This document shows positions 1 through 9,569 of a stretch of DNA of 64,000 nt, piece after piece; within the stretch, counting starts at the first letter, position 1, and each line of letters opens with the position of its first letter. The DNA lies in the NCBI RefSeq assembly GCF_014193425.1, contig NZ_JACHZG010000001.1, forward strand, positions 620,001-684,000, read 5' to 3'. A model generated the notes under the pieces. That model had not been told where the DNA came from, ran no database searches, and worked only from the letters and a program-made list of their open reading frames with translations. The position numbers were made by a program, and so were the translations under genes. The stretch is from Microlunatus antarcticus. GTDB lineage: Bacteria; Actinomycetota; Actinomycetes; Propionibacteriales; Propionibacteriaceae.

Positions 1-144
1 GAACGATCCAGCGACCCCCAGGCCGAGGACCGAGACCGCGAGCGCCGCGGCGCCGTGCTGCACCCAGCCACGCCGGTCGGAGCGGACGTCCTCGAGGAGC
101 GCTCGCTTGGCGTGGTCGCGCTGCGGCGGAAGCGTTCTCGGCAC
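1..144 (-). CDS. Truncated N-terminus of a membrane-anchored protein
   Basis: Only the first 48 codons lie in the window; the gene runs off its left edge. The GTG start at 144 is chosen because GAGGTG sits about five bases upstream. The visible part has a basic, charged cytoplasmic head of about 30 residues followed by a hydrophobic Ala/Val/Leu/Gly stretch (residues about 31-48). This looks like a single membrane anchor or uncleaved signal. It shares orientation with the M23 peptidase upstream, so it may be another envelope protein. The function cannot be told from this fragment. Confidence 0.55.
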   Translation of the reverse strand, partial: MPRTLPPQRDHAKRALLEDVRSDRRGWVQHGAAALAVSVLGLGVAGSF

Positions 145-366
145 TGATCACCTCGTGCAGCGGGCAGGGCTCGACGCCGTGCCGCCGCGGTTCGTGGGGG
201 GTCTCGCGGACGGGATGGGTCCCGTTCGCCACCAGGGGGGAGCGACGAGCGGGCCGCGAGAACCATAACGGAACCGTAACGGGAGGCCAAGTGACGGCGT
301 ACCACCGTTGAAACTGGTACTACCACTCCATTGGGGCTGTGCCCTCGACGTGACGGCGGTCCGGGA
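145..366. other. Intergenic region, 222 bases
   Basis: This stretch separates the M23 peptidase stop from the truncated gene at the left edge and should hold the promoter and leader of that truncated gene. A short direct repeat of the form ACGGAACCGTAACGG occurs near 268-282. I looked for a c-di-AMP (ydaO-type) riboswitch, which often precedes actinobacterial cell-wall hydrolases, and did not see its conserved core. No coding potential was recognised. Confidence 0.4.
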
Positions 367-1332
367 TCAGTGCGTCCGGACGCCGATGCTCTGCAGCCAG
401 GGGGTGGGGTCGACCGCCTTGTAGACGTCGCCGTACTTGACCCCGACGGGGTAGAGCTCGAAGTGCAGGTGCGCGCCGAAGGCCCGGCCGGTCTGACCGA
501 CGTAGCCGATCACCTGGCCCGCCTGCACGGTCTGACCGGTGGTCGCGGCCATCCGCGACATGTGCGAGTACATCGTGGTCTGTCCGTCGGCGTGACGCAC
601 GGCCACGTGGTTGCCGGCCCAGTCGCCGGTGTTACCGGCGAAGACGACGACGCCCGGCAGCACCGAGTGGATCGGCGTCCCGTACGCCGCCCGGAAGTCG
701 AGCCCGGTGTGGTAGCGCGACCAGTGGCCGTACTCGCCGAACTTGGAGCCGACGACACCGGTCGAGATCGGCAGCGTGCCGGTCGTGCCGGCGGGCAGCG
801 TGCCGGCCGTCCCCGTCACCGGGGTGGTGGCCTGGGTGCTCAGGGTCGGGTCGGTCAGCGTGGGGTCGGCGAGCGTCGGGTCGGCCGCGAGGCCCGCGTC
901 GACCGCGGCCTGGCGGGCGGCGACGGCCGCCTTGAGCCGGTCGGCGGCGATCTGCACGGCGGCCGCCTGCGTGGCGGCCTGGGCGGTGGTGAGCCGCTGC
1001 TGGCGGGCGGTGCCGGCGGCGCTGAGCGAGGTCCGGACGACGACCTGCGCCTCACGGGCGAGCGCGTCGCCGCGCTGGGCCGCGACCTCGGCGAGCAGGG
1101 CGGACTGGACAGCGGCGCTGCGCCGGCCGGCGGCGACCGGGTCGACGGGCGCGGGCTGGACGCGCGTCGTCCGCGCGGTGCCCTCGTCGGCGCTGGTGAC
1201 GAGGGAGGAGGAGCCGGCGGCCAGCAGGCCGACCACGGCGATCAGGAGGGCGACGATGGTGTTCGTCGCCAGCGTGCGCTGCTCGCTGGCGCCCCGGTGG
1301 GGCAGGCGGGACAGAGCAGCGGTCGTGGACAC
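367..1332 (-). CDS. M23 family metallopeptidase (LytM-type endopeptidase)
   Basis: This is a 321-residue envelope peptidase. A basic N-terminus and a membrane segment (about residues 26-44) are followed by an Ala-rich, probably helical stretch with many Gln and Arg (about 60-150), then a C-terminal M23/LytM domain (about 193-310). Zinc-binding residues are visible: H208 and D212 in YHTGLD, and H288/H290 in AHLHFE. These are the signatures of active enzymes that cut peptidoglycan stem-peptide crosslinks. The GTG at 1332 is preferred over an upstream in-frame start at 1413 because AAGGAGAG lies just before it and the membrane anchor then starts normally. The precise bond cleaved is not predictable. 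Confidence 0.88.
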   Translation of the reverse strand: MSTTAALSRLPHRGASEQRTLATNTIVALLIAVVGLLAAGSSSLVTSADEGTARTTRVQPAPVDPVAAGRRSAAVQSALLAEVAAQRGDALAREAQVVVRTSLSAAGTARQQRLTTAQAATQAAAVQIAADRLKAAVAARQAAVDAGLAADPTLADPTLTDPTLSTQATTPVTGTAGTLPAGTTGTLPISTGVVGSKFGEYGHWSRYHTGLDFRAAYGTPIHSVLPGVVVFAGNTGDWAGNHVAVRHADGQTTMYSHMSRMAATTGQTVQAGQVIGYVGQTGRAFGAHLHFELYPVGVKYGDVYKAVDPTPWLQSIGVRTH

Positions 1333-1431
1333 GCACTCTCCTTGCTCGAACAACCGGGACGAAGGCCGTCGAAGGGCTCCCGGAAGGCCAACCCAGCCGT
1401 GCGTGGGCCCCACTCCTCGACGCCCTCGATT

Positions 1432-2262
1432 CTAGGCGCGAACCGGGCCTTCTGCGGTCTTCGTCACCGATTCGCCACCCACGTGTTCCCGTCCGTTCGC
1501 CAGGAGGTCGGCGACCTCGTACGCGAGGGGGCGGTGGTGGGGCATCGAGAGGTGCCCGACCCCGTGGACGTCGACGTTGGTGACGTCGAGGTCGGGGTGC
1601 TCGAGGCGCGCGTTGCGGTGCGGCAGGACGAGGTGGTCGATGTCGCTCGCGTACGCCACGAAGCGCGTGCGGCACCCGGGCGCCGGCTCGGCGAGGGCGC
1701 GGACGACGGCGCTGCCGGGGGTCAGCGCGCGGGTCATCGGCAGCAGCGGCACCAGGGGGGAGAGGCGGGCCAGCTCGGTGCCGCCGTGCGGCGTCCCGAG
1801 GGTGACGAGGGTGTCCACGACGTCGTCGCCGCCCTGGCGCTGCACGAACCAGCGCGCGATCAGGCCCCCGAGGCTGTGCCCCACCACGTGCACCCGGTCG
1901 TGGCCGGTCGCCGTCGCCAGCGCCCGGACCCTCGTCCCGAGCGCCGTGGCCGCCTCGGCGACGTCGGCGGTCAGCAGGCCGTAGTCGTGCGCCGCGACGG
2001 TGGCGAAGCCGCGGCCGCGCAGCGTGGCGTCGAGGCGGGTGAAGATCGAGTGGTTGTCGACGATCCCGTGCACCAGCAGGATCGGGGTCGTGGCGGCGCC
2101 CGGGTCGTGCCGGACCAGGCCGCGCTGCCCGGCCGCGCTCGCGTTGCCCCGGCGGCGCCGGGTGCGTTCCACCGAGCCGGGCAGGGCGCCGAGCGGGTAC
2201 GCGACCAGGTGCGCACCGATCCAGGCTGCCTCGCGCACCAGACCGGGGAGGGCACGGACCAT
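1432..2262 (-). CDS. Alpha/beta-hydrolase, lipase/esterase-like
   Basis: This 276-residue protein has the alpha/beta-hydrolase signature set: an oxyanion-region HG (65-66, LLVHGI), the nucleophile elbow GHSLGG with Ser130, a candidate acid at D207 or D209, and a catalytic His near 237 (GVGHLSM). The layout matches triacylglycerol lipase/esterase-like proteins of actinobacteria (PGAP1/LipA-like). An N-terminal hydrophobic patch (about 8-25) could be a signal anchor, though it contains charged residues. It ends about 99 bases before the M23 gene on the same strand, so the two may be co-transcribed. The substrate is unknown. Confidence 0.82.
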   Translation of the reverse strand: MVRALPGLVREAAWIGAHLVAYPLGALPGSVERTRRRRGNASAAGQRGLVRHDPGAATTPILLVHGIVDNHSIFTRLDATLRGRGFATVAAHDYGLLTADVAEAATALGTRVRALATATGHDRVHVVGHSLGGLIARWFVQRQGGDDVVDTLVTLGTPHGGTELARLSPLVPLLPMTRALTPGSAVVRALAEPAPGCRTRFVAYASDIDHLVLPHRNARLEHPDLDVTNVDVHGVGHLSMPHHRPLAYEVADLLANGREHVGGESVTKTAEGPVRA

Positions 2263-2318
2263 CGGCCCACGGTACCCGCGGCGACGTCGGCGCCACGGCG
2301 CTGACTAGGCTCGACGCC

Positions 2319-2759
2319 ATGGTGCCGGGGCCGGAGCTGCGCAGCCCGCAGGGCACGGTCCCGCGACGCGTCGTCGTCGCCAAGCCGGGGCTCGACGGGC
2401 ACGACCGCGGGGCCAAGATCGTCGCCCGCGCGCTCCGTGACGCCGGCATGGAGGTCATCTACACCGGGCTGCACCAGACGCCCGAGCAGATCGTCGCCAC
2501 CGCCCTGGCCGAGGACGCGGACGCGATCGGCCTGTCCGTCCTGTCCGGCGCCCACCTCACGCTGTTCGCCCGCGTGCTCGACCTGCTGGCCGCGGAGGAC
2601 GCTTCGGACATCGTCGTCTTCGGGGGCGGGATCATCCCGCAGGCCGACCGGGCCGAGCTGCTCGAGCGCGGTGTCGCCGGCGTCTTCGGGCCGGGCGCGA
2701 GCATGGCCGACATCGTCGCCTGGGTCCGGGCGCACGTCCCGGAGCGGGAGGCCGGCTAG
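2319..2759 (+). CDS. Cobalamin-binding small subunit of a split acyl-CoA mutase
   Basis: This 146-residue protein is a stand-alone B12-binding domain of the methylmalonyl-CoA mutase C-terminal type. The base-off/His-on motif DxHxxG is present (D26, H28, G31 in GLDGHDRG), as are SVLSGAH (about 75-81) and the GGG nucleotide-loop motif (FGGGII, about 105). It lacks the TIM-barrel catalytic domain, so it must pair with a separate large subunit; the best candidate here is at 25634. It ends 73 bases before sucC in the same direction, which fits a propionyl-CoA to succinyl-CoA route. An isobutyryl-CoA mutase small subunit would look similar, so substrate assignment rests on the partner. Confidence 0.85.
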   Translation: MVPGPELRSPQGTVPRRVVVAKPGLDGHDRGAKIVARALRDAGMEVIYTGLHQTPEQIVATALAEDADAIGLSVLSGAHLTLFARVLDLLAAEDASDIVVFGGGIIPQADRAELLERGVAGVFGPGASMADIVAWVRAHVPEREAG

Positions 2760-2832
2760 CGGGCCAGTAGGCTCGTCGATCGACCACGAACGACTCGGCG
2801 CCGCGCACGCGGGCGCCTCAGGAGGACCACGG

Positions 2833-4017
2833 ATGGACCTGTTCGAGTACCAGGCACGCGACATCTTCGAGGCCCACGGGGTGCCGGTGCTGCGCGGCAT
2901 CACCGCCACCACGCCGGAGCAGGCGGTCGAGGCCGCCCGGCAGCTGGGCACGCCCGTCGTCGTCGTCAAGGCGCAGGTCAAGGCCGGCGGACGCGGCAAG
3001 GCCGGCGGGGTCAAGCTGGCCCGCACGCCCGAGGAGGCCGGCGAGAGGGCCGCCGAGATCCTCGGCATGGACATCAAGGGCCTGACCGTCGAGACCGTCA
3101 TGGTCACCGAGGGCGCCGACATCGCCGAGGAGTACTACTTCTCGCTGCTGCTCGACCGGGCCAACCGCCGCTACCTCGCGATGGCCTCGAAGGAAGGCGG
3201 CATGGAGATCGAGCAGCTCGCCGTCGAGCGCCCCGAGGCCCTGGCCCGGATCCCCGTCGACCCGCTGGTCGGCATCGACGCCGCGAAGGCGGCCGAGATC
3301 GTCGCCGCCGCGGGCTTCGACGCCGACGTCGCGGAGGAGATCGGGCGCGTGATGCAGACGCTCGGCCAGGTCTACGAGGGCGAGGACGCCACGCTCGTCG
3401 AGGTGAACCCGCTGATCCTCACCGGCTCCGGCGACATCGTCGCCCTCGACGGCAAGGTCTCCCTCGACGAGAACGCGGCCTTCCGGCACGCCGAGCACGC
3501 GGCGCTGGCCGACACCTCCGCGGAGGACCCGCTGGAGGCGGCCGCCAAGGCCAAGGGCCTCAACTACGTCAAGCTCGACGGCTCGGTGGGCATCATCGGC
3601 AACGGCGCGGGCCTGGTCATGAGCACGCTCGACGTCGTCGCGTACGCCGGCTCCGGGCTCCCCGGCGAGCCCAAGCCCGCGAACTTCCTCGACATCGGCG
3701 GCGGCGCGAGCGCCGAGGTCATGGCCAACGGCCTCGAGATCATCCTGGGCGACGTCCAGGTGAAGAGCGTCTTCGTCAACGTCTTCGGCGGTATCACCGC
3801 CTGCGACGCGGTCGCCAACGGGATCGTGCAGGCGTACGCGCTGCTCGAGGGCCGCGGCGAGGCCGTGACGAAGCCCGTGGTCGTCCGGCTGGACGGCAAC
3901 AACGCCGAGCTGGGCCGCCAGATCCTCGTCGACGCGGGCCTGCCCGGTCTCGAGCAGGTGGACACGATGGACGGCGCCGCCGCCCGCGCCGCCGAGCTGG
4001 CCTCCCAGGCCGCCTGA
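2833..4017 (+). CDS. sucC: Succinate-CoA ligase, ADP-forming, beta subunit
   Basis: This 394-residue protein is full length for SucC. An ATP-grasp domain opens the protein ([18 protein letters not shown], then [14 protein letters not shown] at about 49-62). The C-terminal CoA-ligase domain carries the typical [10 protein letters not shown] and VNVFGGIT segments. It forms succinyl-CoA reversibly from succinate, CoA and a nucleoside triphosphate together with SucD. AGGAGG lies eight bases before the ATG. The sucD gene follows after 41 bases, so the two form an operon, likely including the upstream B12-binding subunit. Confidence 0.97.
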   Translation: MDLFEYQARDIFEAHGVPVLRGITATTPEQAVEAARQLGTPVVVVKAQVKAGGRGKAGGVKLARTPEEAGERAAEILGMDIKGLTVETVMVTEGADIAEEYYFSLLLDRANRRYLAMASKEGGMEIEQLAVERPEALARIPVDPLVGIDAAKAAEIVAAAGFDADVAEEIGRVMQTLGQVYEGEDATLVEVNPLILTGSGDIVALDGKVSLDENAAFRHAEHAALADTSAEDPLEAAAKAKGLNYVKLDGSVGIIGNGAGLVMSTLDVVAYAGSGLPGEPKPANFLDIGGGASAEVMANGLEIILGDVQVKSVFVNVFGGITACDAVANGIVQAYALLEGRGEAVTKPVVVRLDGNNAELGRQILVDAGLPGLEQVDTMDGAAARAAELASQAA

Positions 4018-4058
4018 CCCGGTCCACGAGCGCAGAGAGCAACAGGAGCAACCAGAAC

Positions 4059-4940
4059 ATGTCGATCTTCCTCAACGCTGACAGCAAGGTCATCGTCCAG
4101 GGCATGACCGGGTCCGAGGGCCGCAAGCACACCGCGCGGATGCTGGCCTCGGGCACCCAGATCGTCGGCGGGGTGACGCCGGGCAAGGGCGGTCAGACCG
4201 TCGACTTCGACGGGACGAGCGTGCCCGTCTTCGGCTCGGTCGGGGAGGCCATGGAGGCCACCGGCGCCGACGTCACGGTCATCTTCGTCCCGGCCAAGTT
4301 CACCAAGGGCGCGGTCGTCGAGGCCATCGAGGCCAAGATCCCGCTGGCCGTCGTCATCACCGAGGGCGTCCCGGTCAAGGACACGGCCGAGTTCTACGCC
4401 CTCTCCCAGGGCTCGGACACCCGCCTGATCGGGCCGAACTGCCCCGGGCTGATCTCTCCCGGGCAGTCGAACGCGGGCATCATCCCCGCCGACATCACCC
4501 CGCCGGGACGCATCGGCCTGGTCAGCAAGTCCGGGACCCTGACCTACCAGATGATGTACGAGCTCCGCGACATCGGCTTCTCCTCGGCCGTCGGCATCGG
4601 CGGCGACCCGGTCATCGGGACGACGCACATCGACGCGCTGGCCGCGTTCCAGGCCGACCCCGACACCGACGCGATCGTCATGATCGGCGAGATCGGCGGC
4701 GACGCCGAGGAGCGTGCGGCGGAATTCATCAAGGCCAACGTCACCAAGCCCGTCGTCGGCTACGTCGCCGGCTTCACCGCACCGGAGGGCAAGACCATGG
4801 GCCACGCCGGGGCCATCGTCTCCGGCGGCGCCGGGACCGCGGCGGGCAAGCAGGAGGCCCTCGAGGCCGCCGGTGTGCGCGTCGGCAAGACCCCGAGCGA
4901 GACGGCGCAGATCATGCGCGAGGTCATCCAGGCGCTCTAG
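4059..4940 (+). CDS. sucD: Succinate-CoA ligase alpha subunit
   Basis: This 293-residue protein matches the usual SucD length. An N-terminal CoA-binding Rossmann domain ([11 protein letters not shown] at about 9-19) precedes the ligase domain. The phosphorylated active-site histidine lies in the conserved [10 protein letters not shown] segment near residue 248. It works with SucC in the TCA cycle. AGGAG lies before the ATG. A strong hairpin follows the gene (4956-5002), marking the end of the operon. Confidence 0.97.
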   Translation: MSIFLNADSKVIVQGMTGSEGRKHTARMLASGTQIVGGVTPGKGGQTVDFDGTSVPVFGSVGEAMEATGADVTVIFVPAKFTKGAVVEAIEAKIPLAVVITEGVPVKDTAEFYALSQGSDTRLIGPNCPGLISPGQSNAGIIPADITPPGRIGLVSKSGTLTYQMMYELRDIGFSSAVGIGGDPVIGTTHIDALAAFQADPDTDAIVMIGEIGGDAEERAAEFIKANVTKPVVGYVAGFTAPEGKTMGHAGAIVSGGAGTAAGKQEALEAAGVRVGKTPSETAQIMREVIQAL

Positions 4941-4955
4941 CTCGACGTCCGTCGA

Positions 4956-5002
4956 CAACGGGCGGGATCCTGCACCTCCACGGTGCGGGATCCCGCCCGT
5001 TG
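4956..5002 (+). terminator. Strong hairpin after sucCD
   Basis: Bases 4956-4970 and 4988-5002 form a perfect 15-bp stem, extended by an inner GCACC/GGTGC stem (4972-4976 with 4982-4986) around a five-base loop. It starts 16 bases after the sucD stop. No T-run follows, which is common for actinobacterial terminators. It probably ends sucD transcription and protects the transcript end. Confidence 0.75.
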
Positions 5003-5058
5003 CGGTTCTCGGACCTCGTCGGGCATCCACGGGCGACGCGGCGGGCGAAACATCACCC

Positions 5059-6291
5059 GTGCCTCTGCTCCCCGTCCCCCCGTCCACGGCCGACGGCGCG
5101 AGCGTGGCCGACGTCGAGCGGTGGGTGGCCGAGCACCTCGGTGACCTGACGCTCGAGGGTCCGGACGGCGTACGGGCCGGAGGGTTCGACGGCGGGCAGG
5201 CCGCGGCCGACACGGCCCTGGCCACCCTGGACATCAGCGGCTACGCGAACACCCGCAGCACCGTCCTCCCCGAGGAGCGTCGCGGCTCGAGCCGGCTCTC
5301 TCCCTACATCCGCTACGGCCTGCTCACGCTGCCGCGGGTGTGGGCCGCCGTGCAGGACGCGCCGTCCTTCGACCGCAAGCGGTTCCGCGACGAGCTGCTG
5401 TGGCAGGAGTACGCCCGCCACCTCTACTCCCGCCTCGGGCGCCGGCTGCGGTCGTCGCTGCGCAACGCGTCCCCGACCGAGGGCCGCCAGAGCTGGGACC
5501 GGCCGGCCTGGGACCGCTCGATGGCGTGCATGGACTTCGTCGTCGGCGAGCTCCACGACGAGGGCTGGGTCGTGAACCAGACCCGGATGTGGCTGGCGTC
5601 GCAGTGGGCCGTCCGGGCCGGCGCCGACTGGCGCGAGGGCGAGCAGGAGATGTTCGCCCACCTGCTCGACGGCTCCCGCGCGGCCAACGGCCTGGGCTGG
5701 CAGTGGACGACCGGGACCGGCAGCAGCAAGGCGTACGGGTTCAGCCGCTGGCAGGTGCAGAAGCGCGCCCCGCAGCTCTGCCGCCGCTGCCCGCTGCGCG
5801 ACGCCTGCCCGATCGAGGAGTGGCCCGAGGTGAGCCTGGACCGGGTGCCTGACCGCGCCGACCTGACGCGCGGGCCGATCCCGGCCGGTCCGGCCGAGGT
5901 CGAGGGGGACGGTGGGGAGGCGGTCTGGCTGACCGCGGAGTTGCTCGGCGACGACGACCCGGCCCTGGCGGCCGACGAGACGCGCCCGGCCGTGTTCGTC
6001 TTCGACGAGCCGCTGCTGGCCCGGCTGCGCCTCTCGGGCAAGCGGCTGGTCTTCCTCGCGCAGACCCTCGGGGAGCTGGCCGCCCGACGTGAGCTCGAGG
6101 TCCGCCGGGGCGACGTCGTCGACGAGCTCGACGGTCGACGGCTGGCGGCGACCTGGACCCCGGTGCCGGGCTGGCAGGAACGTTCCGCCCGCCTGCAGCC
6201 GGTCGAGGTCCACCCCTGGCCCTGGCTGGCCCGGCCCCGGCCGGCGTCGGTCGGCAGCTACACCGCCTGGCGGCGCGATCTCAAGGTCTGA
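5059..6291 (+). CDS. Photolyase/cryptochrome-like FAD-domain protein, apparently circularly permuted
   Basis: This protein is about 410 residues from the GTG at 5059; no clear ribosome site was found, so the start is uncertain. Residues about 40-250 resemble the C-terminal FAD-binding domain of DNA photolyases: a Gly/Ala helix, SRLSPYIRYG, a Trp-Gln-Glu-Tyr-Ala-Arg segment, and a WQWTTGTGSS-type segment. No antenna domain precedes it. Instead, residues about 310-370 (VFVFDEPLLARLRLSG, then a VRRGD segment) look like the alpha/beta domain that normally begins a photolyase. A Cys cluster C-x2-C-x5-C lies near residue 240. It probably binds FAD and acts in light-dependent repair or signalling, but this is inference. 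Confidence 0.75.
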   Translation: MPLLPVPPSTADGASVADVERWVAEHLGDLTLEGPDGVRAGGFDGGQAAADTALATLDISGYANTRSTVLPEERRGSSRLSPYIRYGLLTLPRVWAAVQDAPSFDRKRFRDELLWQEYARHLYSRLGRRLRSSLRNASPTEGRQSWDRPAWDRSMACMDFVVGELHDEGWVVNQTRMWLASQWAVRAGADWREGEQEMFAHLLDGSRAANGLGWQWTTGTGSSKAYGFSRWQVQKRAPQLCRRCPLRDACPIEEWPEVSLDRVPDRADLTRGPIPAGPAEVEGDGGEAVWLTAELLGDDDPALAADETRPAVFVFDEPLLARLRLSGKRLVFLAQTLGELAARRELEVRRGDVVDELDGRRLAATWTPVPGWQERSARLQPVEVHPWPWLARPRPASVGSYTAWRRDLKV

Positions 6292-6342
6292 GGGGCCCGA
6301 CCTGCCCGACGCGGATCGGCTGAAGGCCGGACCGGGCCGGGC

Positions 6343-8055
6343 TCACTGCTGCTGGGTCGCGCGCTGGACCGCGCGGACGGCGACGGTGTTCCAGTCGTCG
6401 CCGTCGACGTCGAGACCCTTCTGCGGGTTGAGGAAGACGAAGGCGACCTTGTCGCCGGACGACGCGATCCCGACGCGGAAGCGGGTCGTGGTGCCACCGG
6501 CCTTCTGCTCGACCTCGGTCGTCCAGCCGGTGACGGCGGCGCCCTCGGCGGCCACCCCGGTCACCTTGGTGGGGGAGTCGACGGTCGCGGTGAGCTTGCG
6601 CTCCTTGCAGCTCGACCAGTCGCTGCGGACCTTCTCGGCCAGCTTGGACGCGGTGTCCGCGTCCTTCACCGTGAGGACGATCTCGTTGAGGCCGAAGATC
6701 CCGGGCACGTCCTGGAGGAGGTAGACGCGCGAGCTCTTCGCCGTGGCGGCGGTCGTCGACCAGTTCACCGACTCGCACTGCGAGCCCGAGAAGTCCTCGC
6801 TCGGCGCCTGGACCGGCGTGCCCACCCAGGGGGCGGTGACCGAGCCCACGGGCGGCAGGTCGCCGGTGGCGAGGAAGCCCGGCTCGTCGCCGCCGGCCGG
6901 GGGCGGGCCGTCCTTGGTGCTGACGGTCGTCGCGCAGGCGCCGCCCGCCGGGCCGCACTGGCCGGTGACCACGGAGGCGACGGCCTTGGTCACGTCGTTC
7001 ACGTTGAGGGCGGTCTTGCCCGGGGTCGAGGCGTCGACCACGTCGAGGACGCGGCCGGTGCGGCTCGCCACCACCCAGTGCTGCGTGCGCTCTCCGCCGA
7101 CCGTGGAGTGGACGGCCACGGCCGTCGCCTCGTCGCCGACACCCTCGACGACGCGGCCGGTGAACAGCCAGTCGCCGGCCACCGCGCAGCTCCCCAGGGC
7201 CCGGCTCGTGGTCGCGAACGCCTGCGTCGCGTCCTCCACCGAGGCGTACGCCTGGGCGACGTGGACCGCCGACTGCGCACCGGAGCCGTCCGCGGTGAGC
7301 GTGCGGGTGATCGTCTGCTGCGCGGTCGGCGCGCCCTCGAGCGGGTCGCTGCCGAGGCACGCCGCCCCGGAGCCGTCCGGGACCGGGCCCCGGACGGTGC
7401 TGCCCGCGGTCCAGGTCCGGTTGCCGGCGATCAGCTGGGCACCCTCGACCGACAGCATCGACGTGTCGTCGAGCAGGGCCGTCGCGCTCGGGGTGACCGG
7501 GGCGCTCGACGAGGGGCCGGGGTCCCCGCCCGCGCCGGGCTGGTCGCGCACGCCGATGACGGCGGTGCCGATGGCGATGCCGACGACCACGACGGCGGCG
7601 ACCGCCCCGACCAGGACGGCCAGTCGACCGCGACGGCCGAGCCGGCGGGGCCGCTCGTCCAGGTCCTCGTCGTCGCTCCGGTCACCGGAGAGGCCGAGCG
7701 GCGCGGTCTCGGGCCGACCGGTCGTCCGCGGCAGGAGGGTGGTGGCGTCGTCCTCCGCGGGGCGGGTCGCCGGCGTGAAGTTCAGGCGCTTCGTGCGCGG
7801 CGCGGCGGTGGCGTCCTCGCCCTCGGCCCGGTCTGACGCGGCGGCCTCGGCCGGGGTCCCAGGCTTGTCCGGGGTCGCGGGGTCCGCGTCGCCCGGGGTG
7901 CGGACGGTGGCCGCGTCGGCGTCGGCGGCGTCCTCGCGGAAGATGGGGCGCGCCTCGTCCTCGGTGAAGCGGCCCTCGAGCCCGGCGCCGGTGTCCGGCG
8001 TCGGCTCGTCCGCACCGAAGGCTCGGCGCGGGCGGTTCGTAGGTCGGTCGGCCAT
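6343..8055 (-). CDS. Membrane-anchored protein with tandem PknH-like extracellular sensor domains
   Basis: This 570-residue protein has a long acidic, Pro/Ala-rich cytoplasmic region (about 1-165), one membrane helix (about 180-205, rich in Val, Ile and Ala), and an external part with two similar modules of about 180 residues. Each module has paired Cys and the S..C.......W or LG.C.V.GDW patterns of the PknH-type sensor domain. No kinase domain is attached. The ATG at 8055 follows GAGGAG at some distance. It is transcribed divergently from the DUF6350 gene. A role in sensing or binding at the cell surface is inferred only. Confidence 0.7.
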   Translation of the reverse strand: MADRPTNRPRRAFGADEPTPDTGAGLEGRFTEDEARPIFREDAADADAATVRTPGDADPATPDKPGTPAEAAASDRAEGEDATAAPRTKRLNFTPATRPAEDDATTLLPRTTGRPETAPLGLSGDRSDDEDLDERPRRLGRRGRLAVLVGAVAAVVVVGIAIGTAVIGVRDQPGAGGDPGPSSSAPVTPSATALLDDTSMLSVEGAQLIAGNRTWTAGSTVRGPVPDGSGAACLGSDPLEGAPTAQQTITRTLTADGSGAQSAVHVAQAYASVEDATQAFATTSRALGSCAVAGDWLFTGRVVEGVGDEATAVAVHSTVGGERTQHWVVASRTGRVLDVVDASTPGKTALNVNDVTKAVASVVTGQCGPAGGACATTVSTKDGPPPAGGDEPGFLATGDLPPVGSVTAPWVGTPVQAPSEDFSGSQCESVNWSTTAATAKSSRVYLLQDVPGIFGLNEIVLTVKDADTASKLAEKVRSDWSSCKERKLTATVDSPTKVTGVAAEGAAVTGWTTEVEQKAGGTTTRFRVGIASSGDKVAFVFLNPQKGLDVDGDDWNTVAVRAVQRATQQQ

Positions 8056-8239
8056 GGGCGGGACGTGCTCCTCGTGGCTGTGCAACGTGGTGGCTACGGG
8101 CGCACCGCGTCGCCACGCCGTCGTCGGTGCTGAGCCCCGGGCAGCGGATCCACCCCGGGCGAAGACCACCAAACTTTACCCCTGCTCTCGCGTGTCCCGC
8201 CCCGGTCGCGGTGCGACCGTGGGAAACCATGAGCGGGAC

Positions 8240-9559
8240 ATGGCTTCGTTGACCTCCCCCCGCCGTCCCGACGCGACCGAGCGGCACCGCGTCGTCCTCG
8301 AGGCGTCCGAGGCCGTCCGCGACGTCGACCGGACCGACGTCGACCCCGTCAGCTGGCCCGTGGCGGCCGTCGTCGGGGGCCTCGCCACCGCCGCGGTCGG
8401 CTGGGTGGTCGTGACCGGGCTGGTCGTCTGCGGCTGGCTGATGGGCGACGACGCCGGGCTGCCGGACGCGCTCCGGCTCGGCACCCGGCTCTGGCTCCTC
8501 GGCGGCGGCGTGCCGGTGACCGTCGGCGGGCTCGAGGTCAGCCTCGTGCCCTGGGGCCTGACCGTGGTGACCGCCGGACTGCTCTGGCGCTTCGGCGGCT
8601 ACGCGGCGCGGCGGGTCGCGCCGGGCAGCCGGACGGGACCGTTCGCGGTCGCGGCCGTCGTCACCCTCGCGTACGCGGCGCCCGTGCTCGTCGCCGCCGG
8701 GCTCTTCGGCGAGCCGTGGCGCGCGCCGGGTCGCTGGGCCGTCATCGTGCTCGTCCTCCTCGTTGCCGCCTGGGCCGGGGCCGGCTCGCGTGTCGGCCGA
8801 CCGGTCGGGTCGTCCTGGCCCACGCTGCTGACCGGTCTGCCGCGCGCGGTGGCCGGGGCCGTGGGCGTGCTGCTGCTGGCCGGAGCCGCCGTGCTGGTCC
8901 TCGGCCTGGTCACGGGCTGGGACCGGGTCGTCGGTCTGAACGACGCGCTCCAGGCCGGTGCCGTCGGCACCGTCCTGCTCGTCCTCGTCCAGGCGACCGT
9001 CCTGCCGAACGCCCTCGTCTGGTCCGGCTCGTACGCCCTCGGGTCCGGCTTCAGCCTGGGCAGCGGGTCCGTCGTCGCGCCCGCCGCGACCTCCGTCGGC
9101 GTCCTGCCGGGCCTGCCGCTGCTGGGCGCCCTGCCCGCCGCCGGCCCGGGCAGCACCCTTCAGCTGTGGTGGCTCGCGCTCGGTGCGGTGGCCGGGGCGC
9201 TCGCCGCCTGGCTCGTCCTGCGCGGCGGCGTCACCCGGCGCTTCGACGCCTCGACCCTGCTCGGCGGCCTGGCCGGCGTGGTCTCCGGCCTCGTCTTCAC
9301 CGTCCTGGCCTGGACCACGAGCGGCGACCTCGGGGTGGAGCGCCTGACCGGGCTCGGCCCGCGCCTGGTGCCCCTGCTCGTGATGAGCACCACGACGCTC
9401 GGGCTGTCCGGGATGGTCGCCGGTGCGGTCATCGGGGTCGTCCGTCACCTCGCGCGCCCGTCGGCGGAGGCCGAGGACGGGGGAGCGGAGGAGACCGAGG
9501 TCATCGACGCGGGCGACCCGACGCAGGAGACCGAGGAGACCGAGGTCATCGCTCGGTAG
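8240..9559 (+). CDS. DUF6350 family multi-pass membrane protein
   Basis: This 439-residue protein has about nine to ten hydrophobic helices of Val/Leu/Gly/Ala and an acidic C-terminal tail rich in Glu and Thr. Its position directly upstream of purN-purH matches the conserved location of DUF6350 proteins in actinobacteria. The function of the family is not established; a link to cell division has been proposed for some members. The ATG at 8240 is chosen as the first Met before a short polar head and the first helix. purN starts within about ten bases of its stop. Confidence 0.8.
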   Translation: MASLTSPRRPDATERHRVVLEASEAVRDVDRTDVDPVSWPVAAVVGGLATAAVGWVVVTGLVVCGWLMGDDAGLPDALRLGTRLWLLGGGVPVTVGGLEVSLVPWGLTVVTAGLLWRFGGYAARRVAPGSRTGPFAVAAVVTLAYAAPVLVAAGLFGEPWRAPGRWAVIVLVLLVAAWAGAGSRVGRPVGSSWPTLLTGLPRAVAGAVGVLLLAGAAVLVLGLVTGWDRVVGLNDALQAGAVGTVLLVLVQATVLPNALVWSGSYALGSGFSLGSGSVVAPAATSVGVLPGLPLLGALPAAGPGSTLQLWWLALGAVAGALAAWLVLRGGVTRRFDASTLLGGLAGVVSGLVFTVLAWTTSGDLGVERLTGLGPRLVPLLVMSTTTLGLSGMVAGAVIGVVRHLARPSAEAEDGGAEETEVIDAGDPTQETEETEVIAR

Positions 9560-9569
9560 GGTGGCCGCC

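Noticed and set aside
145-366. c-di-AMP riboswitch before cell-wall genes
   Set aside because: The position would fit, but the conserved ydaO core sequences were not seen.
331-2304. Long plus-strand open frame opposite the M23 peptidase and hydrolase genes
   Set aside because: It is an antisense shadow of two genes with clear catalytic motifs. The predicted protein is Gly/Arg/Asp rich and has no recognisable domain.
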